Source of the DNA: Endozoicomonas sp. SCSIO W0465
GTDB taxonomy: Bacteria; Pseudomonadota; Gammaproteobacteria; Pseudomonadales; Endozoicomonadaceae
Assembly (NCBI RefSeq): GCF_023716865.1
Contig: NZ_CP092417.1
Coordinates: forward strand, 350,001-414,000
Direction: 5' to 3'
DNA length: 64,000 nt
The position numbers and the translations under genes were made by a program. The notes below the pieces were generated by a model that saw only the letters and a program-made list of their open reading frames with translations, was not told the DNA's origin and made no database searches. Within the stretch, counting starts at the first letter, position 1. Each line of letters begins with the position of its first letter. Below are positions 37,001 through 47,115 of this stretch, one piece after another.

Positions 37001-40000
37001 GACCTGACCCTCGATGCCAATGGCAACTGGAGCTACAGCGCCGATAACAGCCAGCCGGCCATTCAGGCCCTGGGCGACGGGGATACCCTGACCGACACCC
37101 TGACCGTCAGCTCGCTGGACGGCACGGCCCATACGGTGACCATCACCGTCAATGGCAGCAATGATGGCCCGGTACTGGACATCGGCCTGCTCAATCAGAA
37201 CGCCAGCCAGGACAGCGGCTTCAGTTACCAGGTGCCGGCCAACAGTTTCAGTGACCAGGACGGCGACGCCCTGAGCTACAGCGCCACCCTGGCCGACGGC
37301 AGCGCCCTGCCGGCCTGGCTGGCTTTCGATGCCGGCACCCGGACCTTCTCGGGCACCCCCGGCAACAGCGATGTGGGCAGCTTGTCGGTCAGGGTGACCG
37401 CCAGTGACGGGGTGGCCAGTACCGATGCTACCTTCACCCTCGCCGTCGGCAACGTTAATGATCCGGCCGTGATGGCCGGCGTGGACACGGGTGCGCTGAG
37501 TGAAGACAGCGCCGCGACCCTGACCGCCTCGGGCACCCTGACCATCAGCGACCCGGACAGTGGCGAGGCACAGTTCGCCGCCGGCAGCTACAGTGGCCTG
37601 TACGGCACCGTGGCCCTGGATGCCTCGGGCAACTGGACCTACAGTGCCGACAACAGCCAGTCAGCCATCCAGTCCCTGGGCGACGGGGATACCCTCGGCG
37701 ATACCGTGATCATCCAGTCAGTGGACGGCACCAACCATACCCTGACCCTCACCGTCACCGGCAGCAACGACGGGGCGGTGATCAGCGGCACGGACAGCGG
37801 CAGCATCAGCGAAGACAGCGGCAGCACGCTGACCGTCTCCGGGGCCCTGTCGGTTAGCGATGTGGATGCCGGCGAAGCCCGGTTCACCGCCGGCACGGTC
37901 AATGGCAGCTACGGTGACCTGACCGTCGATACCAACGGCAACTGGAGCTACAGCGCCGATAACAGCCAGCCGGCCATTCAGGCGCTGGGCAACGGCGATA
38001 CCCTGACCGACACCCTGACCGTAAGCTCGCTGGACGGCACAACCCATATGGTGACCATCACCGTCAACGGCGGCAATGATGGCCCGGTACTGGACATCGG
38101 CCTGCTCAATCAGAACGCCAGCCAGGACAGCGGCTTCAGTTACCAGGTGCCGGCCAACAGTTTCAGTGACCAGGACGGCGACGCCCTGAGCTACAGCGCC
38201 ACCCTGGCCGACGGCAGCGCCCTGCCGGCCTGGCTGGCTTTCGATGCCGGCACCCGGACCTTCTCGGGCACCCCCGGCAACAGCGATGTGGGCAGCTTGT
38301 CGGTCAGGGTGACCGCCAGTGACGGGGTGGCCAGTACCGATGCCACCTTCACCCTCGCTGTCGGCAACGTCAATGACCCGGCCGTGATCGCCGGCGTGGA
38401 CACGGGTGCGCTGAGTGAAGACAGCGGTGCCACCCTGACCGCCTCCGGCACCCTGACCATCAGCGACCCGGACAGTGGCGAGGCGCAGTTTGCCGCCGGC
38501 AGCTACAGTGGCCTGTACGGCACCGTGGCCCTGGATGCAGTGGGCAACTGGACCTACAGTGCCGACAACAGCCAGCCGGCCATCCAGTCCCTGGGCGACG
38601 GGGATACCCTCAGCGATACCGTGACTATCCAATCGGAGGGCGGCACCGAGCATACCCTGACCCTCACCGTCACCGGCAGCAACGACGGGGCGGTGATCAG
38701 CGGCAGTGACAGCGGTAACATCAGCGAAGACAGCGGCGGCACGCTGACCGTCTCCGGGGCCTTGTTGATCAGCGATGTGGACAGCGGCGAAGCCCGGTTC
38801 ACCGCCGGCACCGTCAATGGCAGCTACGGTGACCTGACCGTCGATGCCAATGGCAACTGGAGCTACAGCGCCGATAACAGCCAGCCGGCCATTCAGGCGC
38901 TGGGTGACGGGGATACCCTGACCGACACACTGACCGTCAGCTCGCTGGACGGTACGGCCCATACGGTGACCATCACCGTCAACGGCAGCAATGATGGCCC
39001 GGTACTGGACATCGGCCTGCTCAATCAGAACGCCAGCCAGGACAGCGGCTTCAGTTACCAGGTGCCGGCCAACAGTTTCAGTGACCAGGACGGCGACGCC
39101 CTGAGCTACAGCGCCACCCTGGCCGACGGCAGCGCCCTGCCGGCCTGGCTGGCTTTCGATGCCGGCACCCGGACCTTCTCGGGCACCCCCGGCAACAGCG
39201 ATGTGGGCAGCTTGTCGGTCAGGGTGACCGCCAGTGACGGGGTGACCAGTACCGATGCCACCTTCACCCTCGCCGTCGGCAACGTTAATGATCCGGCCGT
39301 GATTGCCGGCGTGGACACCGGCGCGCTGACCGAAGACAGCGCTGCCACCCTGACCGCCTCCGGCACCCTGACCATCAGCGACCCGGACAGTGGCGAGGCG
39401 CAGTTTGCCGCCGGCAGCTACAGCGGCCTGTACGGCACCGTGGCCCTGGATGCCTCGGGCAACTGGACCTACAGTGCCGACAACAGCCAGCCGGCCATCC
39501 AGTCCCTGGGCGACGGGGATACCCTCAGCGATACCGTGACTATCCAATCGGAGGGCGGCACCGAGCATACCCTGACCCTCACCGTCACCGGCAGCAACGA
39601 CGGGGCGGTGATCAGCGGCAGTGACAGCGGTAACATCAGCGAAGACAGCGGCGGTACGCTGACCGTCTCCGGGGCCTTGTTGATCAGCGATGTGGACAGC
39701 GGCGAAGCCCGGTTCACCGCCGGCACCGTCAATGGCAGCTACGGTGACCTGACCGTCGATGCCAATGGCAACTGGAGCTACAGCGCCGATAATAGCCAGC
39801 CGGCCATTCAGGCGCTGGGTGACGGGGATACCCTGACCGACACACTGACCGTCAGCTCGCTGGACGGTACGGCCCATACGGTGACCATCACCGTCAACGG
39901 CAGCAATGATAGCCCGGTACTGGACATCGGCCTGCTCAATCAGAACGCCAGCCAGGACAGCGGCTTCAGTTACCAGGTGCCGGCCAACAGTTTCAGTGAC

Positions 40001-42560
40001 CAGGACGGTGACGCCCTGAGCTACAGCGCCACCCTGGCCGACGGCAGCGCCCTGCCGGCCTGGCTGGCTTTCGATGCCGGCACCCGGACCTTCTCGGGCA
40101 CCCCCGGCAACAGCGATGTGGGCAGCTTGTCGGTCAGGGTGACCGCCAGTGACGGGGTGACCAGTACCGATGCCACCTTCACCCTCGCCGTCGGCAACGT
40201 TAATGATCCGGCCGTGATTGCCGGCGTGGACACCGGCGCGCTGACCGAAGACAGCGCTGCCACCCTGACCGCCTCCGGCACCCTGACCATCAGCGACCCG
40301 GACAGTGGCGAGGCGCAGTTTGCCGCCGGCAGCTACAGCGGCCTGTACGGCACCGTGGCCCTGGATGCCTCGGGCAACTGGACCTACAGTGCCGACAACA
40401 GCCAGCCGGCCATCCAGTCCCTGGGCGACGGGGATACCCTCAGCGATACCGTGACTATCCAATCGGAGGGCGGCACCGAGCATACCCTGACCCTCACCGT
40501 CACCGGCAGCAACGACGGGGCGGTGATCAGCGGCAGTGACAGCGGTAACATCAGCGAAGACAGCGGCGGTACGCTGACCGTCTCCGGGGCCTTGTTGATC
40601 AGCGATGTGGACAGCGGCGAAGCCCGGTTCACCGCCGGCACCGTCAATGGCAGCTACGGTGACCTGACCGTCGATGCCAATGGCAACTGGAGCTACAGCG
40701 CCGATAATAGCCAGCCGGCCATTCAGGCGCTGGGTGACGGGGATACCCTGACCGACACACTGACCGTCAGCTCGCTGGACGGTACGGCCCATACGGTGAC
40801 CATCACCGTCAACGGCAGCAATGATAGCCCGGTACTGGACATCGGCCTGCTCAATCAGAACGCCAGCCAGGACAGCGGCTTCAGTTACCAGGTGCCGGCC
40901 AACAGTTTCAGTGACCAGGACGGTGACGCCCTGAGCTACAGCGCCACCCTGGCCGACGGCAGCGCCCTGCCGGCCTGGCTGGCTTTCGATGCCGGCACCC
41001 GGACCTTCTCGGGCACCCCCGGCAACAGCGATGTGGGCAGCTTGTCGGTCAGGGTGACCGCCAGTGACGGGGTGACCAGTACCGATGCCACCTTCACCCT
41101 CGCCGTCGGCAACGTTAATGATCCGGCCGTGATTGCCGGCGTGGACACCGGCGCGCTGACCGAAGACAGCGCTGCCACCCTGACCGCCTCGGGCACCCTG
41201 ACCATCAGCGACCCGGACAGTGGCGAGGCGCAGTTTGCCGCCGGCAGCTACAGCGGCCTGTACGGCACCGTGGCCCTGGATGCCTCGGGCAACTGGACCT
41301 ACAGTGCCGACAACAGCCAGCCGGCCATCCAGTCCCTGGGCGACGGGGATACCCTCAGCGATACCGTGACTATCCAATCGGAGGGCGGCACCGAGCATAC
41401 CCTGACCCTCACCGTCACCGGCAGCAACGACGGGGCGGTGATCAGCGGCAGTGACAGCGGTAACATCAGCGAAGACAGCGGCGGCACGCTGACCGTCTCC
41501 GGGGCCTTGTTGATCAGCGATGTGGACAGCGGCGAAGCCCGGTTCACCGCCGGCACCGTCAATGGCAGCTACGGTGACCTGACCGTCGATGCCAATGGCA
41601 ACTGGAGCTACAGCGCCGATAACAGCCAGCCGGCCATTCAGGCGCTGGGTGACGGGGATACCCTGACCGACACACTGGCCGTCAGCTCGCTGGACGGTAC
41701 GGCCCATACGGTGACCATCACCGTCAACGGCAGCAATGATAGCCCGGTACTGGACATCGGCCTGCTCAATCAGAACGCCAGCCAGGACAGCGGCTTCAGT
41801 TACCAGGTGCCGGCCAACAGTTTCAGTGACCAGGACGGTGACGCCCTGAGCTACAGCGCCACCCTGGCCGACGGCAGCGCCCTGCCGGCCTGGCTGGCTT
41901 TCGATGCCGGCACCCGGACCTTCTCGGGCACCCCCGGCAACAGCGATGTGGGCAGCTTGTCGGTCAGGGTGACCGCCAGTGACGGGGTGACCAGTACCGA
42001 TGCCACCTTCACCCTCGCCGTCGGCAACGTTAATGATCCGGCCGTGATTGCCGGCGTGGACACCGGCGCGCTGACCGAAGACAGCGCTGCCACCCTGACC
42101 GCCTCGGGCACCCTGACCATCAGCGACCCGGACAGTGGCGAGGCGCAGTTTGCCGCCGGCAGCTACAGCGGCCTGTACGGCACCGTGGCCCTGGATGCAG
42201 TGGGCAACTGGACCTACAGTGCCGACAACAGCCAGTCAGCCATCCAGTCCCTGGGCGACGGGGTGACCCTCAGCGATACCGTGATCATCCAATCGGAGGG
42301 CGGCACCGAGCATACCCTGACCCTCACCGTCACCGGCAGCAACGACGGGGCGGTAATCAGCGGCACCGACAGTGGCAGCGTCAGCGAAGACAGCGACAGC
42401 ATGCTGACGGTCTCCGGTGCCTTGTCAATCAGTGATGTGGATGCCGGTGAAGCACAGTTCACCGCCGGCACGATCAATGGCAGCTACGGTGACCTGACCC
42501 TCGATGCCAGCGGCAACTGGAGTTACAGCGCGGACAACAGCCAGCGGCCATTCAATCACT
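27398..42560 (+). repeat. Array 1: 16 tandem 915-bp units plus a partial unit
   Basis: Units begin at 27398 and every 915 bp to 33803, then (after a net 3-bp gain) at 34721 and every 915 bp to 42041, where two VCBS domains lead into array 2. Each encodes 305 residues: VCBS a (about 102), VCBS b (about 102) and CADG (about 101). Copies differ at few sites and show block structure: units 39296, 40211 and 41126 are nearly identical and share VTSTDATF and SGSDSGNISEDS, and marker GDLILDANG recurs at about 29689 and 33349. This points to recent unequal exchange or block duplication. Confidence 0.95.
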
Positions 42561-42562
42561 GA
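34391..42562 (+). CDS. Giant adhesin, continuation of VCBS/CADG array
   Basis: A 2723-codon open frame in the same phase as the segment that starts at 26795; the ATG at 34391 is internal to a VCBS domain and is not a real start. Between the two, 33925-34340 shows three single-base losses and two 3-base gains relative to sister units. The segment covers about nine units and ends where GCCAGCGGCC lacks one C of the repeat consensus at about 42551. Confidence 0.75.
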   Translation: MTITVNGGNDGPVLDIGLLNQNASQDSGFSYQVPANSFSDQDGDALSYSATLTDGSALPAWLAFDAGTRTFSGTPGNSDVGSLSVRVTASDGVASTDATFTLAVGNVNDPAVIAGVDTGALSEDSGATLTASGTLTINDPDSGEAQFAAGSYSGLYGTVALDASGNWTYRADNSQSAIQSLGDGDTLGETVIIQSVDGTNHTLTLTVTGSNDGAVISGTDSGSISEDSGGTLTVSGALSISDVDSGEAQFTAGTVNGSYGDLTVDANGNWSYSADNSQPAIQALGNGDTLTDTLTVSSLDGTAHTVTITVNGSNDGPVLDIGLLNQNASQDSGFSYQVPANSFSDQDGDALSYSATLADGSALPAWLAFDAGTRTFSGTPGNSDVGSLSVRVTASDGVASTDATFTLAVGNVNDPAVMAGVDTGALSEDSAATLTASGTLTISDPDSGEAQFAAGSYSGLYGTVALDASGNWTYSADNSQPAIQSLGDGDTLGETVIIQSVDGTNHTLTLTVTGSNDGAVISGTDSGSISEDSGGTLTVSGALSISDVDSGEARFTAGTVNGSYGDLTLDANGNWSYSADNSQPAIQALGDGDTLTDTLTVSSLDGTAHTVTITVNGGNDGPVLDIGLLNQNASQDSGFSYQVPANSFSDQDGDALSYSATLTDGSALPAWLAFDAGTRTFSGTPGNSDVGSLSVRVTASDGVASTDATFTLAVGNVNDPAVIAGVDTGALSEDSGATLTASGTLTINDPDSGEAQFAAGSYSGLYGTVALDAAGNWTYRADNSQSAIQSLGDGDTLGETVIIQSVDGTNHTLTLTVTGSNDGAVISGTDSGSISEDSGSTLTVSGALSISDVDSGEAQFTAGTVNGSYGDLTLDANGNWSYSADNSQPAIQALGDGDTLTDTLTVSSLDGTAHTVTITVNGSNDGPVLDIGLLNQNASQDSGFSYQVPANSFSDQDGDALSYSATLADGSALPAWLAFDAGTRTFSGTPGNSDVGSLSVRVTASDGVASTDATFTLAVGNVNDPAVMAGVDTGALSEDSAATLTASGTLTISDPDSGEAQFAAGSYSGLYGTVALDASGNWTYSADNSQSAIQSLGDGDTLGDTVIIQSVDGTNHTLTLTVTGSNDGAVISGTDSGSISEDSGSTLTVSGALSVSDVDAGEARFTAGTVNGSYGDLTVDTNGNWSYSADNSQPAIQALGNGDTLTDTLTVSSLDGTTHMVTITVNGGNDGPVLDIGLLNQNASQDSGFSYQVPANSFSDQDGDALSYSATLADGSALPAWLAFDAGTRTFSGTPGNSDVGSLSVRVTASDGVASTDATFTLAVGNVNDPAVIAGVDTGALSEDSGATLTASGTLTISDPDSGEAQFAAGSYSGLYGTVALDAVGNWTYSADNSQPAIQSLGDGDTLSDTVTIQSEGGTEHTLTLTVTGSNDGAVISGSDSGNISEDSGGTLTVSGALLISDVDSGEARFTAGTVNGSYGDLTVDANGNWSYSADNSQPAIQALGDGDTLTDTLTVSSLDGTAHTVTITVNGSNDGPVLDIGLLNQNASQDSGFSYQVPANSFSDQDGDALSYSATLADGSALPAWLAFDAGTRTFSGTPGNSDVGSLSVRVTASDGVTSTDATFTLAVGNVNDPAVIAGVDTGALTEDSAATLTASGTLTISDPDSGEAQFAAGSYSGLYGTVALDASGNWTYSADNSQPAIQSLGDGDTLSDTVTIQSEGGTEHTLTLTVTGSNDGAVISGSDSGNISEDSGGTLTVSGALLISDVDSGEARFTAGTVNGSYGDLTVDANGNWSYSADNSQPAIQALGDGDTLTDTLTVSSLDGTAHTVTITVNGSNDSPVLDIGLLNQNASQDSGFSYQVPANSFSDQDGDALSYSATLADGSALPAWLAFDAGTRTFSGTPGNSDVGSLSVRVTASDGVTSTDATFTLAVGNVNDPAVIAGVDTGALTEDSAATLTASGTLTISDPDSGEAQFAAGSYSGLYGTVALDASGNWTYSADNSQPAIQSLGDGDTLSDTVTIQSEGGTEHTLTLTVTGSNDGAVISGSDSGNISEDSGGTLTVSGALLISDVDSGEARFTAGTVNGSYGDLTVDANGNWSYSADNSQPAIQALGDGDTLTDTLTVSSLDGTAHTVTITVNGSNDSPVLDIGLLNQNASQDSGFSYQVPANSFSDQDGDALSYSATLADGSALPAWLAFDAGTRTFSGTPGNSDVGSLSVRVTASDGVTSTDATFTLAVGNVNDPAVIAGVDTGALTEDSAATLTASGTLTISDPDSGEAQFAAGSYSGLYGTVALDASGNWTYSADNSQPAIQSLGDGDTLSDTVTIQSEGGTEHTLTLTVTGSNDGAVISGSDSGNISEDSGGTLTVSGALLISDVDSGEARFTAGTVNGSYGDLTVDANGNWSYSADNSQPAIQALGDGDTLTDTLAVSSLDGTAHTVTITVNGSNDSPVLDIGLLNQNASQDSGFSYQVPANSFSDQDGDALSYSATLADGSALPAWLAFDAGTRTFSGTPGNSDVGSLSVRVTASDGVTSTDATFTLAVGNVNDPAVIAGVDTGALTEDSAATLTASGTLTISDPDSGEAQFAAGSYSGLYGTVALDAVGNWTYSADNSQSAIQSLGDGVTLSDTVIIQSEGGTEHTLTLTVTGSNDGAVISGTDSGSVSEDSDSMLTVSGALSISDVDAGEAQFTAGTINGSYGDLTLDASGNWSYSADNSQRPFNH

Positions 42563-42997
42563 AACGACGGTGAGACCCTGAGCGACACCCTGACCGTGTA
42601 CTCGCTGGACGGCACGGCTCATACGGTGACCATCACTGTCAACGGCCGTGATGACGCCCCGGATCCGGTGGTTACCGAAGAGACCGTTCTGTCGGTACTG
42701 GACTTTGAAGGGGTGTGTGGCCGAGGGCTGGAGCGATGCCAACGGGTCGAAATTGTCACACTGGGCGGTCCTTATGGGGTCTCCCCCTACGAGGGCGAGT
42801 ATGGCCTGGAGCTGGACAATGGCGCGGTGGTACGCCGGATGCCCTGTACTATACGGTGGCAACGGGCAGGGCCTCAGCCATAAAGTGAGCCTGCGGGTTC
42901 ACGAACGTCCGGGCGGTGATGGCTCGGATCACGTGGAAGTGGTCTGGAACGGTGAGGTACTCGAGACATTAACCCGACTGATGCCTGGGGCGAGTAT

Positions 42998-43402
42998 GTG
43001 GTGACCCTGCCGGATACCGGCCTGGCCAGTACCCAGCTGGCAATCCGTGAAGTGGCCGGTCAGGATGACGGGTCTGGCCCTCTGCTGGACCTGATCACCC
43101 TGAGCCGGGTGGACGTGGTTGAAAATGCCCCCCCTGAATTCATCCTGAACGGCGATACCTACGCCGGCCTGGTGCTGGACACCGAGCTGGTCAGCAATGG
43201 CGATTTCGCCACGGGCGATGACTGGACGCTGTCGGGAACCATCGACGTATCAGACGCCCTGCAGTTCGGTGGTGGTGGCGATTTCAGTGACGGGGTAGCC
43301 GAGCATGTCATGCCCGGATATCCGGATGTTAACTATGCCCTGAGCCTTGGCTACCGCTTGGGCGGCAACCCAACCGCGACCGGCCGGGTGGGAGGTGATT
43401 GA
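42998..43402 (+). CDS. Giant adhesin fragment in array 2 (L unit)
   Basis: 134 codons in the original adhesin phase, covering the end of the first jelly-roll and the start of the second. It is bounded by small indels near 42969 and 43390. The ATG is internal. Confidence 0.45.
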   Translation: MVTLPDTGLASTQLAIREVAGQDDGSGPLLDLITLSRVDVVENAPPEFILNGDTYAGLVLDTELVSNGDFATGDDWTLSGTIDVSDALQFGGGGDFSDGVAEHVMPGYPDVNYALSLGYRLGGNPTATGRVGGD

Positions 43403-44209
43403 CCAGGCAACCGGTGACATACTGGCAACGGAGCCGTTCAGTACCGACTCCGTTCCCTGCAAACCCTGAGCCTCGGGTTCACTGCCCGGTCTGCGGGCAA
43501 TATGGTCATCCGGATTTCGGATACCACCGAGCATGGCGCCGCTACGGACTTGTGGGTCGATAATGTCTCTGTGCAGGCCGCCAGCGCGGATAACCCGGAG
43601 CTGGCAACCGCAATAGCGAACGGTGACATCGAGGCTTATTTGACGCAACTGGCGATTGCCGAGGATGCCCAGCCCGGAACGGAGGTGGGTCAGGTACAGG
43701 CCAGTGATGCCGATGGCGATACGCTGACCTTCAGCCTGACCGATGATGCTGGCGGCCTGTTTGCCATTGATGGGCAACCGGCGTCATTACCGTCGCCGGC
43801 GTGCTGGATTATGAGACGGCCAGCAGCCATCAGCTGACCGTGCGGGTGGCTGACCCGGCAGGTGCCTTCAGTGAGCAGCAATACAGCGTTTCGGTGGTGG
43901 ATCAGAATGAGGCCCCGATCCGGTAGTGGCCGAAGAGACGTCCTGTCGGTACTGGACTTTGAAGGGGGTGTGCTGGCCGAGGGCTGGAGCGATGCCAACG
44001 GGTCGGAAATTGTCACACTGGGCGGTCCTTACGGGGTCTCCCCCTACGAGGGCGAGTATGGCCTGGAGCTGGACAATGGCGCCGGTGGTACGCCGGATGC
44101 CCTGTACTATACGGTAGCAACCGTCAGGGGCTCAGTCATAAAGTGAGCCTGCGGGTTCACGAAACGTCCGGGCGGTGATGGTCGGATCACGTGGAAGTGG
44201 TCTGGAACG

Positions 44210-45238
44210 GTGAGGTGCTTGAGACCATTAAACCCGACCGATGCCTGGGGCGAGTATGTGGTGACCCTGCCGGATACCGGCCTGGCCAGTACCCAGCTGG
44301 CGATCCGTGAAGTGGCCGGTCAGGATGACGGGTCTGGCCCGCTGCTGGACCTGATCACCCTGAGCCGGATGGGCGACGTTAATACCCCGGCGGAGATCGG
44401 CGGCGTGGACACCGGTGCGATGACCGAGGACAGCGACGCGACCCTGACCGCCTCCGGTACCCTGACCATCAGTCACCCGGACAGTGGCCAGGCGCAGTTT
44501 GCCGCCGGCAGCTACAGCGGCCTGTACGGTACCGTGGGCCTGGATGCAGCGGGCAACTGGACCTACAGTGCCGATAACAGCCAGCCGGCCATCCAGTCCC
44601 TGGGCGACGGGGATACCCTCAGCGATACCGTGACTATCCAATCGGAGGGCGGCACCGACCATACCCTGACCCTCACCGTCACCGGCAGCAACGACGGGGC
44701 GGTAATCAGCGGCACCGACAGTGGCAGCGTCAGCGAAGACAGCGACAGCATGCTGACGGTCTCCGGTGCCTTGTCAATCAGTGATGTGGATGCCGGTGAA
44801 GCACAGTTCACCGCCGGCACGATCAATGGCAGCTACGGTGACCTGACCCTCGATGCCAGCGGCAACTGGAGTTACAGCGCGGACAACAGCCAGCCGGCCA
44901 TTCAATCACTGAACGACGGTGAGACCCTGAGCGACACCCTGACCGTGTACTCGCTGGACGGCACGGCTCATACGGTGACCATCACTGTCAACGGCCGTGA
45001 TGACGCCCGGATCCGGTGGTTACCGAAGAGACCGTTCTGTCGGTACTGGACTTTGAAGGTGGTGTGCTGGCCGAGGGCTGGAGCGATGCCAACGGGTCGG
45101 AAATTGTCACACTGGGGTGGTCCTTATGGGGTCTCCCCCTACGAGGGCGAGTATGGCCTGGAGCTGGACAATGGCGCCGGTGGTACGCCGGATGCCCTGT
45201 ACTATACGGTGGCAAACCGGGCAGGGCCTCAGCCATAA
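44210..45238 (+). CDS. Giant adhesin fragment in array 2 (S unit, two VCBS)
   Basis: 342 codons covering the end of a jelly-roll, two VCBS domains and the beginning of the next unit. It leaves the repeat frame at about 45008, where GCCCCGG of sister copies reads GCCCGG. Internal start. Confidence 0.5.
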   Translation: MRCLRPLNPTDAWGEYVVTLPDTGLASTQLAIREVAGQDDGSGPLLDLITLSRMGDVNTPAEIGGVDTGAMTEDSDATLTASGTLTISHPDSGQAQFAAGSYSGLYGTVGLDAAGNWTYSADNSQPAIQSLGDGDTLSDTVTIQSEGGTDHTLTLTVTGSNDGAVISGTDSGSVSEDSDSMLTVSGALSISDVDAGEAQFTAGTINGSYGDLTLDASGNWSYSADNSQPAIQSLNDGETLSDTLTVYSLDGTAHTVTITVNGRDDARIRWLPKRPFCRYWTLKVVCWPRAGAMPTGRKLSHWGGPYGVSPYEGEYGLELDNGAGGTPDALYYTVANRAGPQP

Positions 45239-47045
45239 AGTGAGCCTGCGGGTTCACGAACGTCCGGGCGGTGATGGCTCGGATCACGTGGAAGTGGTCT
45301 GGAACGGTGAGGTGCTCGAGACCATTAACCCGACCGATGCCTGGGGCGAGTATGTGGTGACCCTGCCGGATACCGGCCTGGCCAGTACCCAGCTGGCAAT
45401 CCGTGAAGTGGCCGGTCAGGATGACGGGTCTGGCCCTCTGCTGGACCTGATCACCCTGAGCCGCGTGGACGTGGTTGAAAATGCCCCCCCTGAATTCATC
45501 CTGAACGGCGAGACCTACGCCGGCCTGGTGCTGGACACCGAGCTGGTCAGCAATGGCGATTTCGCCACGGGCGATGACTGGACGCTGTCGGGAACCATCG
45601 ACGTATCAGACGCCCTGCAGTTCGGTGGTGGTGGCGATTTCAGTGACGGGGTAGCCGAGCATGTCATGCCCGGATACCCGGATGTCAACTACGCCCTGAG
45701 CCTGAGCTATCGGTTAGGGGGGAATCCAACCGCGTCCGGCCAGATCGAGGTGATTGACCAGGCATCCGGTGACATACTGGCAACGGAGTCGTTCAGTACC
45801 GACTCCGATTCCCTGCAAACCCTGAACCTCGGGTTCACTGGACGGTCTGCGGGCAATATGGTCATCCGGATTTCGGATACCACCGAGCATGGCGCCTCTA
45901 CGGACTTGTGGGTCGATAATGTCTCTGTGCAGGCCGCCAGCGCGGATAACCCGGAGCTGGCAGCCGCGATAGCGAACGGTGATATCGAGGCTTATTTGAC
46001 GCAACTGGCGATTGCCGAGGATGCTCAGCCCGGAGCGGAGGTGGGTCAGGTACAGGCCAGTGATGCCGATGGCGATACGCTGACCTTCAGCCTGACCGAT
46101 GATGCTGGCGGCCTGTTTGCCATTGATGGGGCAACCGGTGTCATTACCGTCGCCGGCGTGCTGGATTATGAGACAGCCACCAGTCATCAGCTGACCGTGC
46201 GGGTTACTGACCCGGCGGGTGCCTTCAGTGAGCAGCAATACAGCGTTTCGGTGGTGGATCAACATGAGGCACCGGATCCGGTGGTTACCGAAGAGACCGT
46301 TCTGTCGGTACTGGACTTTGAAGGTGGTGTGCTGGCCGAGGGCTGGAGCGATGCCAACGGTTCCGAAATTGTCACACTGGGCGGTCCTTACGGGGTCTCC
46401 CCCTACGAGGGCGAGTATGGCCTGGAGCTGGATAATGGCGCCGGTGGTACGCCGGATGCCCTGTACTATACGGTGGCAACCGGGCAGGGCCTCAGTCATA
46501 AAGTGAGCCTGCGGGTTCACGAACGTCCGGGCGGTGATGGCTCGGATCACGTGGAAGTGGTCTGGAACGGTGAGGTACTCGAGACCATTAACCCGACTGA
46601 TGCCTGGGGCGAGTATGTGGTGACCCTGCCGGATACCGGCCTGGCCAGTACCCAGCTGGCAATCCGTGAAGTGGCCGGTCAGGATGACGGGTCTGGCCCT
46701 CTGCTGGACCTGATCACCCTGAGCCGGGTGGACGTGGTTGAAAATGCCCCCCCTGAATTCATCCTGAACGGCGATACCTACGCCGGCCTGGTGCTGGACA
46801 CCGAGCTGGTCAGCAATGGCGATTTCGCCACGGGCGATGACTGGACGCTGTCGGGAACCATCGACGTATCAGACGCCCTGCAGTTCGGTGGTGGTGGCGA
46901 TTTCAGTGACGGGGTAGCCGAGCATGTCATGCCCGGATATCCGGATGTTAACTATGCCCTGAGCCTTGGCTACCGCTTGGGCGGCAACCCAACCGCGACC
47001 GGCCGGGTGGAGGTGATTGACCAGGCACCGGTGACATACTGGTAA
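45117..47045 (+). CDS. Giant adhesin fragment in array 2 (L, L units)
   Basis: 642 codons, in the true repeat frame from about 45213, covering the rest of one L unit and most of the next. It ends where CAGGCAACCGG of sister units reads CAGGCACCGG near 47026. Contains cadherin motifs DADGDTLTFSL and LDYE. Confidence 0.55.
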   Translation: MVLMGSPPTRASMAWSWTMAPVVRRMPCTIRWQTGQGLSHKVSLRVHERPGGDGSDHVEVVWNGEVLETINPTDAWGEYVVTLPDTGLASTQLAIREVAGQDDGSGPLLDLITLSRVDVVENAPPEFILNGETYAGLVLDTELVSNGDFATGDDWTLSGTIDVSDALQFGGGGDFSDGVAEHVMPGYPDVNYALSLSYRLGGNPTASGQIEVIDQASGDILATESFSTDSDSLQTLNLGFTGRSAGNMVIRISDTTEHGASTDLWVDNVSVQAASADNPELAAAIANGDIEAYLTQLAIAEDAQPGAEVGQVQASDADGDTLTFSLTDDAGGLFAIDGATGVITVAGVLDYETATSHQLTVRVTDPAGAFSEQQYSVSVVDQHEAPDPVVTEETVLSVLDFEGGVLAEGWSDANGSEIVTLGGPYGVSPYEGEYGLELDNGAGGTPDALYYTVATGQGLSHKVSLRVHERPGGDGSDHVEVVWNGEVLETINPTDAWGEYVVTLPDTGLASTQLAIREVAGQDDGSGPLLDLITLSRVDVVENAPPEFILNGDTYAGLVLDTELVSNGDFATGDDWTLSGTIDVSDALQFGGGGDFSDGVAEHVMPGYPDVNYALSLGYRLGGNPTATGRVEVIDQAPVTYW

Positions 47046-47115
47046 CGGAGTCGTTCAGTACCGACTCCGATTCCCTGCAAACCCTGAACCTCGGGTTCAC
47101 TGCCCTGCGGGCAAT

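Noticed and set aside
37718..41707. A 1329-codon open frame on the minus strand, and many 87-109-codon minus-strand frames repeating every 915 bp
   Set aside because: They are mirror images of the GC-rich adhesin repeats: the periodic sense repeats lack stop trinucleotides on the opposite strand. They have no ribosome-binding sites or family match.
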